A DNA stretch of 64,000 nucleotides from Yamagishiella unicocca. Lineage: Eukaryota; Chlorophyta; Chlorophyceae; Chlamydomonadales; Volvocaceae. Within the stretch, counting starts at the first letter, position 1. Each line of letters starts with the position of its first letter. The position numbers were made by a program, and so were the translations under genes. Shown piece by piece: positions 1 through 11,261 of this stretch. The notes under the pieces are model-generated. The model was given only the letters and a program-made list of their open reading frames with translations, had not been told where the DNA came from and did no database searches. The DNA lies in the NCBI GenBank assembly GCA_003116995.1, contig BDSL01000019.1:434001-498000 (forward strand). Direction: 5' to 3'.

Positions 1-475
1 AAGCTGCGTGCCCAAGAGCGAGGCCGATCGAAGGTTGCCGGAGAAGCCGATGCTTGCCGATTGGCCCGGACGTCCTCGTGCGGCGATCCCCAGAGGCGAA
101 TTTCAGTGGAGACGTTCCTTTCACCTAGTTATTGCTACCGTTAAGCTGCGTGCCCAACAGTCCATATGTTTTTCTGCGGTTACTTCGCGTTGATTTAGGC
201 AGCGACGGGCGTGGAAGGCCGCAGGGGCTTCCCTTCATGGTGCCTTGCACTCCTTGAGGAATTGCAGTTACTATTCTTGCGCAAGTGAGCTTTTATCAGC
301 TGGATCGCGAAGCATGTTGGTCAACGCCAGACGCCGAATGGTCAGACCTTGAGCAGTTTCAGAGGCTGCAGGTTCGCATCAGGAAGTGCAGAAGGTGGTT
401 CAGCTGGAAATTTAAGCTTCACATATTCCCCGGCAAGCAGAGCGGACTTCCCCTGCCGTCGTGGCGGCCCATCAC
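1..475. other. Unassigned leader region before the first ORF
   Basis: No gene is recognised. Two near-identical stretches (aagctgcgtgcccaa) occur at positions 1-15 and 142-156, a short direct repeat. The rest could be the 5' untranslated region or promoter of the ORF that starts at 476, but no promoter motif was identified. Confidence 0.3.
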
Positions 476-1861
476 ATGGATGTTGTAACTCCATCCGCAG
501 CGTCTCCAGCCTCGGACAGTGCAAATTTGGCGTTACAAGTTGACGCGCTTTCACCCCTGGAGACAAGGCTGCCAACGGCTCGCCCAGCAGCGCAAGCAGA
601 TACAAAGACACTGGAATCCAGCAAACAGCACCCGCCTCCCATTGCTCTTGCCGCTAACACTGCTGTATTTGCGGGCATCTACACCACCAACATACCTGCA
701 CTGCCTACAACGCTGCTTGTGCCACGCGAATCGGCGGCGATGGCGGCAGCGTCCGAGGCACGCTGCGACAGCGCCTCCCCAGCACAGGACGCATCCGCCA
801 CGGCTGACGATGCTGATGTAGCCGCCGTTTCGGCAGCTCCGGAACCTATATACACCGCCACCTGGACTCGTTATTCGCTGAGGCTGCCTATGGACGCCTG
901 CCGTGCCTTCTGTCACACGGAGACGCAGGTTGCGGCACGGGACCAAATGGTCGGCATGGTCTTCTACGGCCGGCCGCTCGACGGCCGGTCGCTGGTGCTG
1001 GTATGTAAGACTGCGCGGCTGCGCGTCCGCAGGGGTGAAGCCCGCGTGACCCGTCTGACGGCCTTCATGCGAGACCTAGGGGTTGCAGAGGACGGCCGGG
1101 TGCGGGTCAAGTGGGACACATCATTGGGCGGCCCCCTCATCATGTCGCCGAAGGATGCTACAGCGCAGCATGTCGAGTCGCGCCACCTAGCCAGCGAGGC
1201 ACCTCCCGATGCGCCGGAGCTGCAGCGGCTTGCGGCGCAGGTGTTGCCACCCTTGCGGAGGCGGCGTGTGCGCTTTGGGCTGGTGAACCAGGAGCATGAG
1301 GACCAAGTGCCAGGGGCTGGCGGCCCTAGCGCAAACGGCACAGAGGCGCTCGGCATGCCAAGCAGTGGAGTATGCGGCCAGGGGGCTGATGGGGTGCATG
1401 AGGACGGCGTCGACGACAGCTTGAGTGATGCGCAGTTGCAATTCGATGGCGAGGAAGAGGAAGAGGTGAATGGGCAGGACGAGGAGGAGGAGCAGACACC
1501 TGGGCCGCGGCGCGCTAGTGACAGCGATGGGTGCGGCGAGGGCAGTGGCGGCTACGTCGGCTGCGAGTGGGGCGACCCAGACAGCAATGACACGGCCTCT
1601 GAAACTGCTAGTGATGAACCAGGTGCAGAGGAGGGCGGTGCAGAGGAGGACGGTGCAGAGGAGGACGGTGCAGAGGAGGGTGATACCGAGGAGGGCGATG
1701 CTGGAATGCTGGAGGAACCACTGGCAACGACTGCAGCGGAAAACGCGTGGACACTGGTGGAACACCCGCCATCCCCACTGCAGGGCGCACTGGGCCACAT
1801 GACAGGTACGCGCCGCCTCATTGGCATTTCACTCGTCGTTTCCCAAACCAGCAAGACGTAA
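476..1861 (+). CDS. Acidic, low-complexity protein segment with one B3-like module; probably the upstream part of the SET gene
   Basis: This is a long open frame. The frame also opens at a GTG at 461, but the first ATG is at 476, so that start is preferred. Residues about 125-235 form the only compact-looking part (YTATWTRYSLRLP through RVRVKWD). Its pattern of beta-strand-like segments ending in 'hydrophobic, x2-3, F/M ... D/G-x-R-V/L' resembles two modules in the ORF that follows. The C-terminal half is acidic, including four tandem 15-bp units near 1619-1690 that encode A/G-E-E-x-G. A GTACGC donor at 1806 would end the exon in phase 1, but the next ORF can only be entered in phase 0 (acceptor ending at 2000). 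Joining the two therefore needs another donor, for example GTGGAA at 1757. No function is assigned to this piece alone. Confidence 0.5.
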   Translation: MDVVTPSAASPASDSANLALQVDALSPLETRLPTARPAAQADTKTLESSKQHPPPIALAANTAVFAGIYTTNIPALPTTLLVPRESAAMAAASEARCDSASPAQDASATADDADVAAVSAAPEPIYTATWTRYSLRLPMDACRAFCHTETQVAARDQMVGMVFYGRPLDGRSLVLVCKTARLRVRRGEARVTRLTAFMRDLGVAEDGRVRVKWDTSLGGPLIMSPKDATAQHVESRHLASEAPPDAPELQRLAAQVLPPLRRRRVRFGLVNQEHEDQVPGAGGPSANGTEALGMPSSGVCGQGADGVHEDGVDDSLSDAQLQFDGEEEEEVNGQDEEEEQTPGPRRASDSDGCGEGSGGYVGCEWGDPDSNDTASETASDEPGAEEGGAEEDGAEEDGAEEGDTEEGDAGMLEEPLATTAAENAWTLVEHPPSPLQGALGHMTGTRRLIGISLVVSQTSKT

Positions 1862-2027
1862 TGCAGGCAATATGTTACCACCCACTACTACCTGGGATGC
1901 GCCGTGGTCCCGGGTCCCGGGTTCCCTATGGAAATAAAAATAGGAGGAAAATACTAAAGAAAGCATTCAGCCAGGCTCGGGTGTGTAGTCGGCTGCGCAG
2001 CCCAGCCCACCTCGCCTGACCTCTTGG

Positions 2028-4932
2028 ATGCCCTCCTCCGCCCCTTTCCCCGAAACCCGTCCACAAGTAGCAGGCGCACCTCCGCCCATGTGGCTGGGGC
2101 TAGGCTCCACACCGCTGGCAGCATCGAACACTCCCGGCACGAACGTCGCGGTCACACCCCCGCAGGTCGCACGCGGGCTTTCCTCACAACCCCCCCCCCA
2201 GGTCGCGCGGGGCCGCCGCCCGCGCAGCGCCGTACAGCTGCGCTGCAGTCGGGTGCTGTCCCCGCAGATGCTCCAATGCGGGCAGCTGGCGATTCGCGTT
2301 GGCGGCATGCCGGGCTGGCAAGCGCTGCTAGGTGGCCTGCTGGGCACTGACGGCGAGCGGCGGGAAGTGGAGCTAAGGGTTGACGGCGGCGGGAGCTTCT
2401 CGGCGTGGCTGCAGCGCACCACCAACCCGCGCGGGCCGTCCGTTGCGCCCACCTGGAGGCTGGGCGGCCTGGGGTTGTGGATGGAGCAGCGCGGCGCGTG
2501 CGTGGGCGACAGGGCGGAGGTCAGCGCGGGGCTGGACGGACGCCTGGCCTTGGGCCTGCGCCGTTCGAAGGCCGAGGCGCGGCAAGCTCAGCCACAGGGA
2601 CTAGAACAGGCGGCGGGGGTAGTCCTTAGCGGAGTAGCCGCGGGGGCAGCCGCCAAGGGGAGTGCTGCAGGTGCCGGCGGACCAACCACCGCAGTGGCCC
2701 CATCCGTTCCACCGGCCTGGCCCCGAAAGCACCGACACCCGCTAGCAGCGCGCAGCTACGCCGCTGAGCGGGGCATGTACGTGGAGCTCAGCGAGCATAT
2801 GGTCACGAGAGCGGAAATCCGGCTGAGGGTCCAATGGGCCAAGGCCATCTTTAGCGCGCTCATTGCGGCGAGCAACCCTAACGCTGACATCAAAGTGCGG
2901 CTGATCGACGAGAGTGACGAGCAGACGTTCGACGCGCTGCTGCGAGGGCACTGCACCGGCAGTTGTGCTAATGTGCAGTGGACTCTAAAGCACCTGCGGA
3001 CGGTCTTCAGCAAGCACTCGGCGCGGCCGGGTGACCGTCTGTACATGCAGCGAGCTGATGGCGAGGGGGAGAGCGTCATGCGCGTCCGGCTGGAGGCAGG
3101 CAGCCGGGTGGTAGCGGACGGCCCTGGAGCCGAGCCCGGTCTCGATATGGTCGTGAATGAGCCTGGCGCCGGCGGCGGCGGTGGTGGTGGACCTGCCGCA
3201 GCCGCTGGCGCCGACAACGCGGCGGAGGTGGCGGCGCCCGTGACCGCAGCTCGCAAGCGCGCAGCGGGATCTAGCGGCGGGAGTGGTGCGGAGGCCGAGG
3301 CTGTGGAATGCCCAGTGAAGCGCGCTTGCGCGGCGCAGCCGCTGGCGGCATCCCCAGGTGGCGGCGGGGCTCCGGGGGCACGCGGCGGCGCTTCGGCGGC
3401 GGCCGGCCCCGCGCCCTCCCTGGCGCACCTGCACGGCTGCGTGCCGGCGGGCAGGCAGGGCGCGCCCAGGCTGCCGCCGCTGCGGCCTGGGGAGCTGCGG
3501 CTGTGCGGGCTCACGTTCCACCCGGACCTAGCGCCGGTCGTGCAGCGGATCATGGCCGACTGGCAGGCGGCGCTGGGTGACAGCCTGGCGGACGTGGATC
3601 CCACTGTCGTGCAGATCAGCCTGCCGGCGGTTGGCTCTGGATGTCCATCTGCGGATGGGGCGGCGGCGGCGCCGCCGTCTTGGAGGATTGCCTTTGAGCA
3701 GCACCGGCTCAGTGCCAATATCATCTGCTCGCGCCTGGCCCGCTACCTGGGCCTGCTGAGCGCCGACCGGGCGTGGGACGTGCCGCTACCGCCGGCCGAC
3801 CTGGAGCTGGTGGAGGGGGTGGAGCCGGTGGGGGACGCGGACCGCGGTGGCGGGGGGTTGGTGGCCAGGGTGCCGCTGCGCAGGAGTGCGGTCATCGGTG
3901 TGGTGGGCGGGTACGTCATGCCGGCGGCGGCGGCGCAACGTTTCGCTTCTCGAGGCTTCCGGGACTGCAGCCCCCAGCTGGCGGTGGAGCTGGGCCGACG
4001 GGCGGCTCCGTTGGAGCTCACCCTGGCGTGGCAGTTCGTGGCGGGCGCTTTCCGAATGCCGCACCCAGGGCTGGAGCTGAAGCCGGATGGCGCGGCAGGT
4101 GCGGTTGGCGGTTGGCTGTCCCTGGCTGTCGCGGTGCGTACGCACCCAAAGTGGGGGATTCCCGCACGAGCGGGTGAAGAACTGAAGTGCGGGCGGATGC
4201 AATTGACGCATTATTAGCGTTCGGGGTCCTGATTATAGGAATGGGCTGGTGTCCAGCTTGGAGTGAACTGGGCGTGGGTTTCTGCGTGCGGTGCGGTGCA
4301 CATGGTGCCTTCCGCAGCGTGTTAGCGGGAAGCCGTGTGCTTGCTGCCAAAGCCGCCGGCAGCTTTGCGTGCCCACCAGACGCGACGCCCACCTGCGCAG
4401 GCGCCACACAGGTGGAGCTGAACATGCTTGGGTACGGGAACCTGGCAGCGTTTATAAACGACCCACGGGTCGAACCGCGAGCCTGGGTGCAGGACAACGA
4501 CCTGGACGCCGCGCCGGACGCCAACTGCATGGTACGGCACCTTGTGCAACGATGAGAGCTAAACGGCCACTTCCTTTCTGCGCTCGAGCAGCCCTTACAT
4601 GCCGACTGTGATCGTTGTTCGTCTGACTTTGGGATTCCATTCCTCTGTGCGACGCTTCACTTGGTGCCCGATTCCAAGCACCCGCCGCCATCGCCGCTGC
4701 CACGGCACCCCCCACCGGCTCCTCTCAGGTGCTGCCGGTCTCCGTGCGCGGGCTGGTGCTGCCGGTGCTGGTGGCGCTGCGGGACATCGCCCCCGGCGAG
4801 CAGCTCCTGCGCGACTACGGAGCCGCCTGGTGGCGGGACATCGCGCGGCCCTGGGAGAACATGGACTTCGACGGCGTGGAGCCAGTCCAGCTGCTGTACC
4901 CGTGGGGGCCGGCCCCCGGAGGCGCCGATTAG
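2028..4932 (+). CDS. SET-domain protein (putative lysine methyltransferase) with two B3-like modules
   Basis: Likely exons are 2028-4133 (possibly entered at 2001), 4412-4531 and 4729-4932; all junctions are phase 0 with GTGCGT and GTACGG donors. The C-terminal third reads as a SET domain. It has an RSAVIGVVGGYVM strand, then GYGNLAAFINDP (the usual GN-x-ARFINH block), then VALRDIAPGEQLLRDYG (the usual A-x-RDI-x-GEEL-x-x-DYG block that forms the AdoMet and lysine pocket). The canonical NHSCDPN motif is reduced to IND-P, so activity is uncertain. Upstream, two segments near codons 60-180 and 240-360 share the layout and the ending A-x2-GDR; they look like divergent B3-type beta-barrels. Family knowledge: SET proteins methylate histone or other lysines. 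Inference: the B3-like parts may bind DNA. The middle is Gly/Ala-rich linker. Confidence 0.65.
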
Positions 4933-7657
4933 GGTTTAGCCACGGTAGGCTCCGGCGCAGCTGTGGTTCCCTGGCGCGGGGCCCACGCCCGGAGGTGCCG
5001 ATGGGGCGCCAGGCGGCCGTGGCCGCGGCGCAGCCCTAATGCCCATGGTCTCGAGTGCGGAGGAGAGCACAAGCGTAATGACAGCGGTGGATAGCCTGGC
5101 GGCTGGCGGTGCTAGCGTGGGGGCGCGGGGTTTGGGTCCCGGGGTTGCGGCAAACTGCGCGAGCCACAGCGCCGCAACGGCGCGAGCCGCAGCTGCAGAG
5201 CGCGGCGAGGGGGAGGCCCTGGCTGCAAGTGCGGAGAGCCCGCGTAGCAGGGGCAGCGCTGAAGAGGATACGAGCCCGCCCAGGATTGCGGGGCGGAGCG
5301 GCGGCGGCGCCGCTGCTGCGAGTTATGGGTCGCCGGACAGCCGCAAGGTCAGTCAGGCCGGGGAGATGGGGGAAGGAGGGCGAGTAGGTGTGCTTGGGCC
5401 GCTGGTGGCCTGGAAGCGAGGGCAGGTGGCCGGGCACCGGCAGCCGTCAGCAGGCGGGCAGGTGGACGGCGCCGCACTGCTCCCAGCCAGAGGGATGGGC
5501 TGGAAGGGTACGAGACGCAGCCGCAGCCCTGAGCGAGGCTAGGGCACATGGGTACATGGCTGTCAGTGGCTGCACCGCTAGTGGCAACTACATTGTACAC
5601 TCAGCAGCTGCATAACATGGTTTTTTTTTAAATTTGGGTTTGCAGCACCCGCATTTTCGTGGCGTAGCTGCGTGCTCGCACCAGCAACCATGATGATGGT
5701 CTTTCAGCTCTGAGCCTCTTAACTGCTTTGCAAGATTACAACCGAGACTGCGTTAATGTTAGACCTGGAGGACGCGTTTCTAATGACGTCGTTTGTTGCT
5801 GCAAACGGAAAAGGCCACTGGTGGATCTCTTTGGCTCCCTGCAAACCGTTGGTGAGCCATGCCGCATGCCGAGTGGCGATAATGTGTCGTACATGCGTAA
5901 GCAGGATCCTAGCATGTAGCAGGATGTGCAACGGGTTTGGCGCTCGTCGATCTGTGCCGGGGTCAGTCGCCTTCGTGCGAACGCAACACGTGCGGAGCCG
6001 GAGGATGAGCCTTGGCGAGTGAACGCCGGCTCGGCCGGTCGTCGGGAGGGCCATTGACTGGATTAAAAGTTTGTGGGGTCAGCAACCCAAGCCAAGTGAT
6101 GTTGGCCCTGTTTTGGGGGCACGCTGAACCCATTCGGGCAATTGGATGCAAGGTCCCAGTTGCTCATTTTGGGGTTTGTGTATGCAAGCTCGTTTGCACG
6201 GCCCAAATGCCCAATTACGGCCAGGTACCCATTCTATTCGTTGGACGGTTTGTTCCTTGCACTGTCTTTTCCTGATGAAGGCTTACCATGGGCCGGTGGG
6301 ATTTACCTTGACTTCGTTCCTTACCAGGGTGGGTGGCTTCGCTCCTATTCGTAGGGTTTGTGGGCGTTGCATAACGAAAATTAGGTTATCGTACTAGGGC
6401 ATACTGTAGGCTGCAGACTAGAAATCGAGTGGCTGTGATAGCCAAATGCAATGCTGGAGTCACTTGCTCCTGAAGGAAAGAAGCTGGCTTCCAGACGTTG
6501 AGGGGTCGGTTCGCCTGCGGCATGCCTGCGGCGCCTTGTTCCCACCGATTTCCAGGGTAGAGTAGAGCGTAGCTTACCACTGCAAGATACGAATCACATC
6601 GAATGTCTACCTGCGCATCAAGCATTGTCCAGTCGAACGGGGGTGCCGAACTGTCCAAGCAAAGCCTCCCCCCAACATTAGACACCCCGACTTGTCCTAA
6701 GGCATAAGCGTCTGCGTTGTTATCTTTGAACGCGAACACTATAAGTTGCATTGGACGGGTTTGACGTTTGGAAGATTTGGACCTCTGACTGCGAAGTCCG
6801 AAGTGCGAACAAATCGTGTTGTACGACTGGAAAAACGCGCGAAGTGCTCTCTGCCCTGCTTTGGTTAACTTTTAGGGTTAAACCACATGTAACCTGGGCT
6901 TACACTGCAGGACTGCCATCGAACTCATCGGGGTTGTATACCTGAAAGGTCACTCACCACATAGCAGTACAAGAGAGCGAAGGGTCCTTTCGCGCACCGA
7001 CGGCAAATACTGCTCACGTCGTGCCTGCGTAAAGGACCAAATATTTATGTCTTGAGCTTACAACCGGCGAATTCGGACTCACCAGCCTTCCGGTCAAAGC
7101 CGCTGGCGTAAGGTTACCAGACTGCTTCAACTAGTCGAAAAGCATTTCGAAGGTATGTAGCGCTGCGTGTCTGGCAGTCTGCCGTTGTCTTCTCTAGCGT
7201 TGGGAGCCTGCGACACCCCCCGCATGCGAATCACAACCCTCCGCGTTGACAACAGACTACGTGATCATGTTGCGTGACTGTAGCTACTTTGTTTGAAGAC
7301 AGCCTATTACATTGCACGCTCCTGATTCATTCCGAGCGATGACAAATGCATTCGTTTGACACGTTCCCCCGAGTGCAAGTCTCTCTAGCCTGACTCTGAA
7401 GGTTATCAACGTCATCCTATGTAATCCTTTCATGCTTGCGCGGTTGCTGCCTAACATTGTGCATATGCCCGTCAGAACGGTTCACCTCAATGTCTCATTT
7501 CCGAAAACGGCATTATAGCCCAGCTGGCCTCCCATTGTGGTTCATGAACCATGCTTATGGCTGTCGCGTCCCGCTACGCTCGTCTGCAGGCAACGCTTCA
7601 ATGGACGGACGCCTCTCGACATACTAACGCAAGCAGTTATCACGGCGCGGTGGAACT
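4933..7657. other. Intergenic stretch without a convincing gene
   Basis: A 167-codon ORF at 5039-5542 (+) follows the SET stop codon but is Ala/Gly/Ser-rich with no recognisable domain. It may be 3' untranslated sequence or an unrelated small gene. From 5.6 to 7.6 kb the base composition is visibly less GC-rich and only short unrelated ORFs occur. No terminal inverted repeats or transposase motifs were seen. Confidence 0.35.
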
Positions 7658-9076
7658 ATGACGCTCGCCACGGTGCCCTACATGTCGGAACGGCATATGA
7701 AGCCTGTCGCCGGCGGAATCTACCTTGAGCGAGGCTGCAGCTGTAGCGACATGGCCGAACGCCACCTACAGGGTGGCGTACTCCTCGAACTAGCCGCTGG
7801 CCCTGGCGCTAGTACGCTGCCGGCACTTTCCGCCCCCGGATCTGGCATGTGTCGAGCCATTAGCTTCCGCCACGGCTCTGCTTCCCAGCAAAACCGTGCT
7901 GCAGGCTCGTCAAGCCAACTACGCCAGCTCTGTGGTGCCGGCCCTGCCGCCGAACTCCCTGCGCAAGGGCGCGCTACCGGGTTCGCCACCGCTTCTGGGG
8001 TGCCGCAGCATCGCAAGTGCCGCGAAAGGACGCGGGCGCGCAGCTTCATGGACGAAACCCAGGCTCTGTACTCCATGTACGGCACGCGAGCAGCGGACGT
8101 CGGTGGCGACCCCGCGACCTTGCTCACTCGACGACTTTCCAAGTCAGCTTTTGACATCCGTACGGCTTCCACACTGATGCCAACTGGCGGCCGATGCTTG
8201 GTCCGGACTGATAGCAGCAGTAGCAGGCGCCGCAGCTGCAATTCGAGCCTTCCGCCGCAGTTGATTGCGATCTCCGACTATCTCAGCGCCTCCAATGTTG
8301 GTCACACCAGCAACAGCAGCGGAGGTGGAGGCTGTCGCGCCCGCAGGCTCAGCACAAGCGAGTCCCGAGGCGGCACCAACGGAGCTGGCTGCATGGCCGC
8401 AGTCCAGGCTCCCGGGATCAGCACGGGCGGTACAGGAAGCGCAAGTCGCGTTGGATCTTCGAGGAATGGGCGGATGAAGTCGAACACCGCTTCTGGTGAC
8501 AGCTTCTTCTCAGCGATCTGCTCCTGTCCTCCGTCGCCACCAGCAGGGCGGCACGCAGCGCCTAGAAGCTTCGGTTGCGGGCAGGGCAGTGCTGCCGCTG
8601 AGGCCTCTGCGCCATCCTCTGGCGCGGCTGACGCTGTACGACACAGGGAGCAACGGGTCCTCTACACGGGCAGTGACGCGGCCGCCGGCGCAGTTGCGCC
8701 CTGCTTGCCGTGGCAGCTGCAATCCGCTGATGAGGCTCCCAGAACAGCACCTGTGGCTGGCGGGCGGCGACTGAAAGTTCCGGCCGGTACGGTTGCAATG
8801 GTGCAGCTCGACCAGGTACGGCGAAGCCCGATGGGAGCGCAGCGTTCTGGCGGCATTGGCGTCAGCGAAGGGGGAGACAGCGCCGCGGACGCCAGGACAG
8901 ACAAAGCCTGTTTCACAGGAAGGCGCGGCGGTAGCAGCGGTGACGGTGGAAAGATAGTGGGTTGGACCTCGGTGGCGAAGCGCCGCCTTCTGCGCAAGTG
9001 GGTCGCCTTAAAGGCGTCGGTAGCGGCGGCGTTTTCGCCCCTTGCGGGGTGTTCCGATGTGACCGCGACTCCGTAG
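7658..9076 (+). CDS. Hypothetical Ser/Arg-rich protein, single-exon ORF (472 codons)
   Basis: An uninterrupted ATG-to-stop frame of 472 codons with no obvious intron. The product is rich in Ser, Gly, Arg and Ala with no membrane segment or known fold by eye. Several basophilic-kinase-like sites stand out: TRRLSKSAFD, CRARRLSTSES and RRSCNSS. A basic, aliphatic stretch close to the C-terminus (AKRRLLRKWVALKASVAAAF) could be an amphipathic helix. In such GC-rich DNA long ORFs arise by chance, and the opposite strand also has ORFs here, so the gene call is tentative. Transcript evidence would settle it. No function is proposed. Confidence 0.4.
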   Translation: MTLATVPYMSERHMKPVAGGIYLERGCSCSDMAERHLQGGVLLELAAGPGASTLPALSAPGSGMCRAISFRHGSASQQNRAAGSSSQLRQLCGAGPAAELPAQGRATGFATASGVPQHRKCRERTRARSFMDETQALYSMYGTRAADVGGDPATLLTRRLSKSAFDIRTASTLMPTGGRCLVRTDSSSSRRRSCNSSLPPQLIAISDYLSASNVGHTSNSSGGGGCRARRLSTSESRGGTNGAGCMAAVQAPGISTGGTGSASRVGSSRNGRMKSNTASGDSFFSAICSCPPSPPAGRHAAPRSFGCGQGSAAAEASAPSSGAADAVRHREQRVLYTGSDAAAGAVAPCLPWQLQSADEAPRTAPVAGGRRLKVPAGTVAMVQLDQVRRSPMGAQRSGGIGVSEGGDSAADARTDKACFTGRRGGSSGDGGKIVGWTSVAKRRLLRKWVALKASVAAAFSPLAGCSDVTATP

Positions 9077-11261
9077 CATGGCAAGTAATCCCCTTCTCGG
9101 TTGGTTTCATCCAGAGTTGGAAACGTCAGGAATAAAGCCCCGCTGCGCGCCTTCTGTCATTTTGCGGGAGCGCGTTTGGGAATGGGTGTCTGGATTTGCA
9201 TTGAAAATTGTTTTCTGGCCCGGCGTCGCTCGTTAGATGCAGTTGTTGCTAGGTATTCTTGGGATTGTGACGAGGCCCGCAGGAATGTATTCATGGCCAT
9301 GTGGGTTGCACGGTCGCCTTAACTGGCATCCGTGAACTTGTCTCTGGCTTTGTTCTTGGTTGGGCGGGGATTTGCGAGTGTACGATAACGCTTATTGGAG
9401 GGGCTTCCTTACAGACCAGTGATGAGCTGGCAGGGTAAGGAAGGGGCCGTGATGGATTCCGGCATATGTGGTATTTTTTGTGTCAGTATGCCTTAGTCAC
9501 TTCGCATCCCCGGGGTACCGGTTTACTTTGGGTAGCCATGCAGAAGGGGACCAGGCGTCCGTGAAGCACTGCAAATAAGAATGGAAAAGGAAGCCGCTGA
9601 GTGTTATAGCCTGGGGCCAGTATCAGAGTACACGGCTTATCTTTTACATGTGCAGGTGTAGGGCGTTGAATAGGAAAACAGGCGACAAATCGTTGTTTGG
9701 CATGCATCGCAGCGCATGATGTGGCAGGAGCAAGTGCTCTTGTGTCTTCCTCGTCAATTACGAGTACTGAGGGTTGAGTCGAGACAGTTCGGTAGAATCG
9801 CTCCATCGCGCGCCATCCCCGTGGTGGCCCTCGCCGGCCACCGCAATGGGAGCGATATGCCAGTACCGATACTGATGAGGATCGCAATGCAGGGAAGGAC
9901 CCAATGGGTGCCCAGTAGACTGCCAGGACAGCGTGTCGGTGGCAGCAGTGTGTCGCGCGAACCGTGTATGTTAATCTACCTCTAAGTGACGGTGTGGAAC
10001 TCAGCGTGATTGTGTTTTCGCACGTAATGAGCCTTGATGACATAATATGGTTGCTCGTGACTGCGGATGTGTGTTCGCAAGTGATCAAGGTTTAAATCGT
10101 TGATGGTGATGCGGAACCGTTGGTCTAAAGACGGCTTCCGCGAGCCTCTCCCACGGCGTACCAGATAGCTGCTTGCTGGTGCAAGCTCACGGCTGATGTA
10201 GCGATTGTTGAATTGTGGGCCAAGCTGTACGACGCCACGCCTCGGGCGCCGCTGGCTAGCGTAAAGTGTCAGCGCGTAGAGCGTTACTGGCGGCCAAGTC
10301 TGCCCTCTGGGCCTGAGTTTTCTTGCGATACGAGTTGTCTGCGTCTAGCGTAGACAAAAAATATACGTAAGCGCGTGTAACGGTATTCAAGTACCCTGAT
10401 GTTCGGGCTTGACAGAGGTTTCCCGCGTCCTCGTGTGAACATGTCCGCCTGTGCTTCTGGTGTGTCTGAAAAATCTGTAATAAGCTGGCGTATATATCGC
10501 AACAGAGGCGTCCGGCCTCGGCTAATGCACTGCGCGCGTATTCCTTTCACACGATGGCAGCACAACAACTGCCGCGCTCTCCCGCATGGCTGCACACACG
10601 GTCCGTCAAAACCGCCACGCAAGGAGCTGAGCGCCGCCCGGATCCGTGACGAATCTCTCGTTAGTTGTGTGCTGAGGACATCATATAACACGTCATGCGC
10701 ACATCCGGTAGCTGGGCCCAACCGGAAGCAACGGGGAGTCGACCAGCGCAGCCATGGCATCTGTCCATGAAACGTTTCGAAATGCGCGGTGGCTGACTCG
10801 ACATCTGCGCGCCCCTTGCCTCGTCCCACCAGCTGTTAACCATGCATGACAACACGCGACGCCTCAAGGGAGGTAAATGTCACAGAATGCATAAAGCAAG
10901 CAGGATTCAACCGACTTGTCGGATGCATAATGCGGTATACCCTTCATCTTAACGCTGCATTTCTCGCAAACCTGGTGCGTTAACTGTAGCCAGCAATATG
11001 GTACAAAAAAAGGTCACACAGTGACAGCCTCCAAAGCCGTCGAAGCACGAGTACGTACACACGACCTAAACCCTAATCCACCGGCTCCGAAGGTACCGTA
11101 AGCCAATGCCAGGAGAGTCGACACTTGTCGGCGCCGCAACCAAGCGTGCCGCCGCATTACGCGGTACTGCCCAACAGCAAGCGGGGCATGCAGCTACGGC
11201 ATGACTCGGCCTTCACCTTGCACCGCCCTGGCTCACGTACAGGTCCCCAAACACGGGCCCC
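9077..11261. other. Spacer between the 472-codon ORF and the convergent MMSDH gene
   Basis: Two minus-strand ORFs (9483-10088 and 10284-10829) are long enough to notice but encode composition typical of chance frames, with many Cys, His and Arg and no domain. The part next to 11261 presumably includes the MMSDH 3' untranslated region. No polyadenylation signal of the algal TGTAA type was found in the correct orientation close to the stop codon. Confidence 0.35.

Noticed and set aside
9483..10829. Two minus-strand ORFs as genes
   Set aside because: No domain, composition like chance ORFs, and no coherent splice structure with neighbours.
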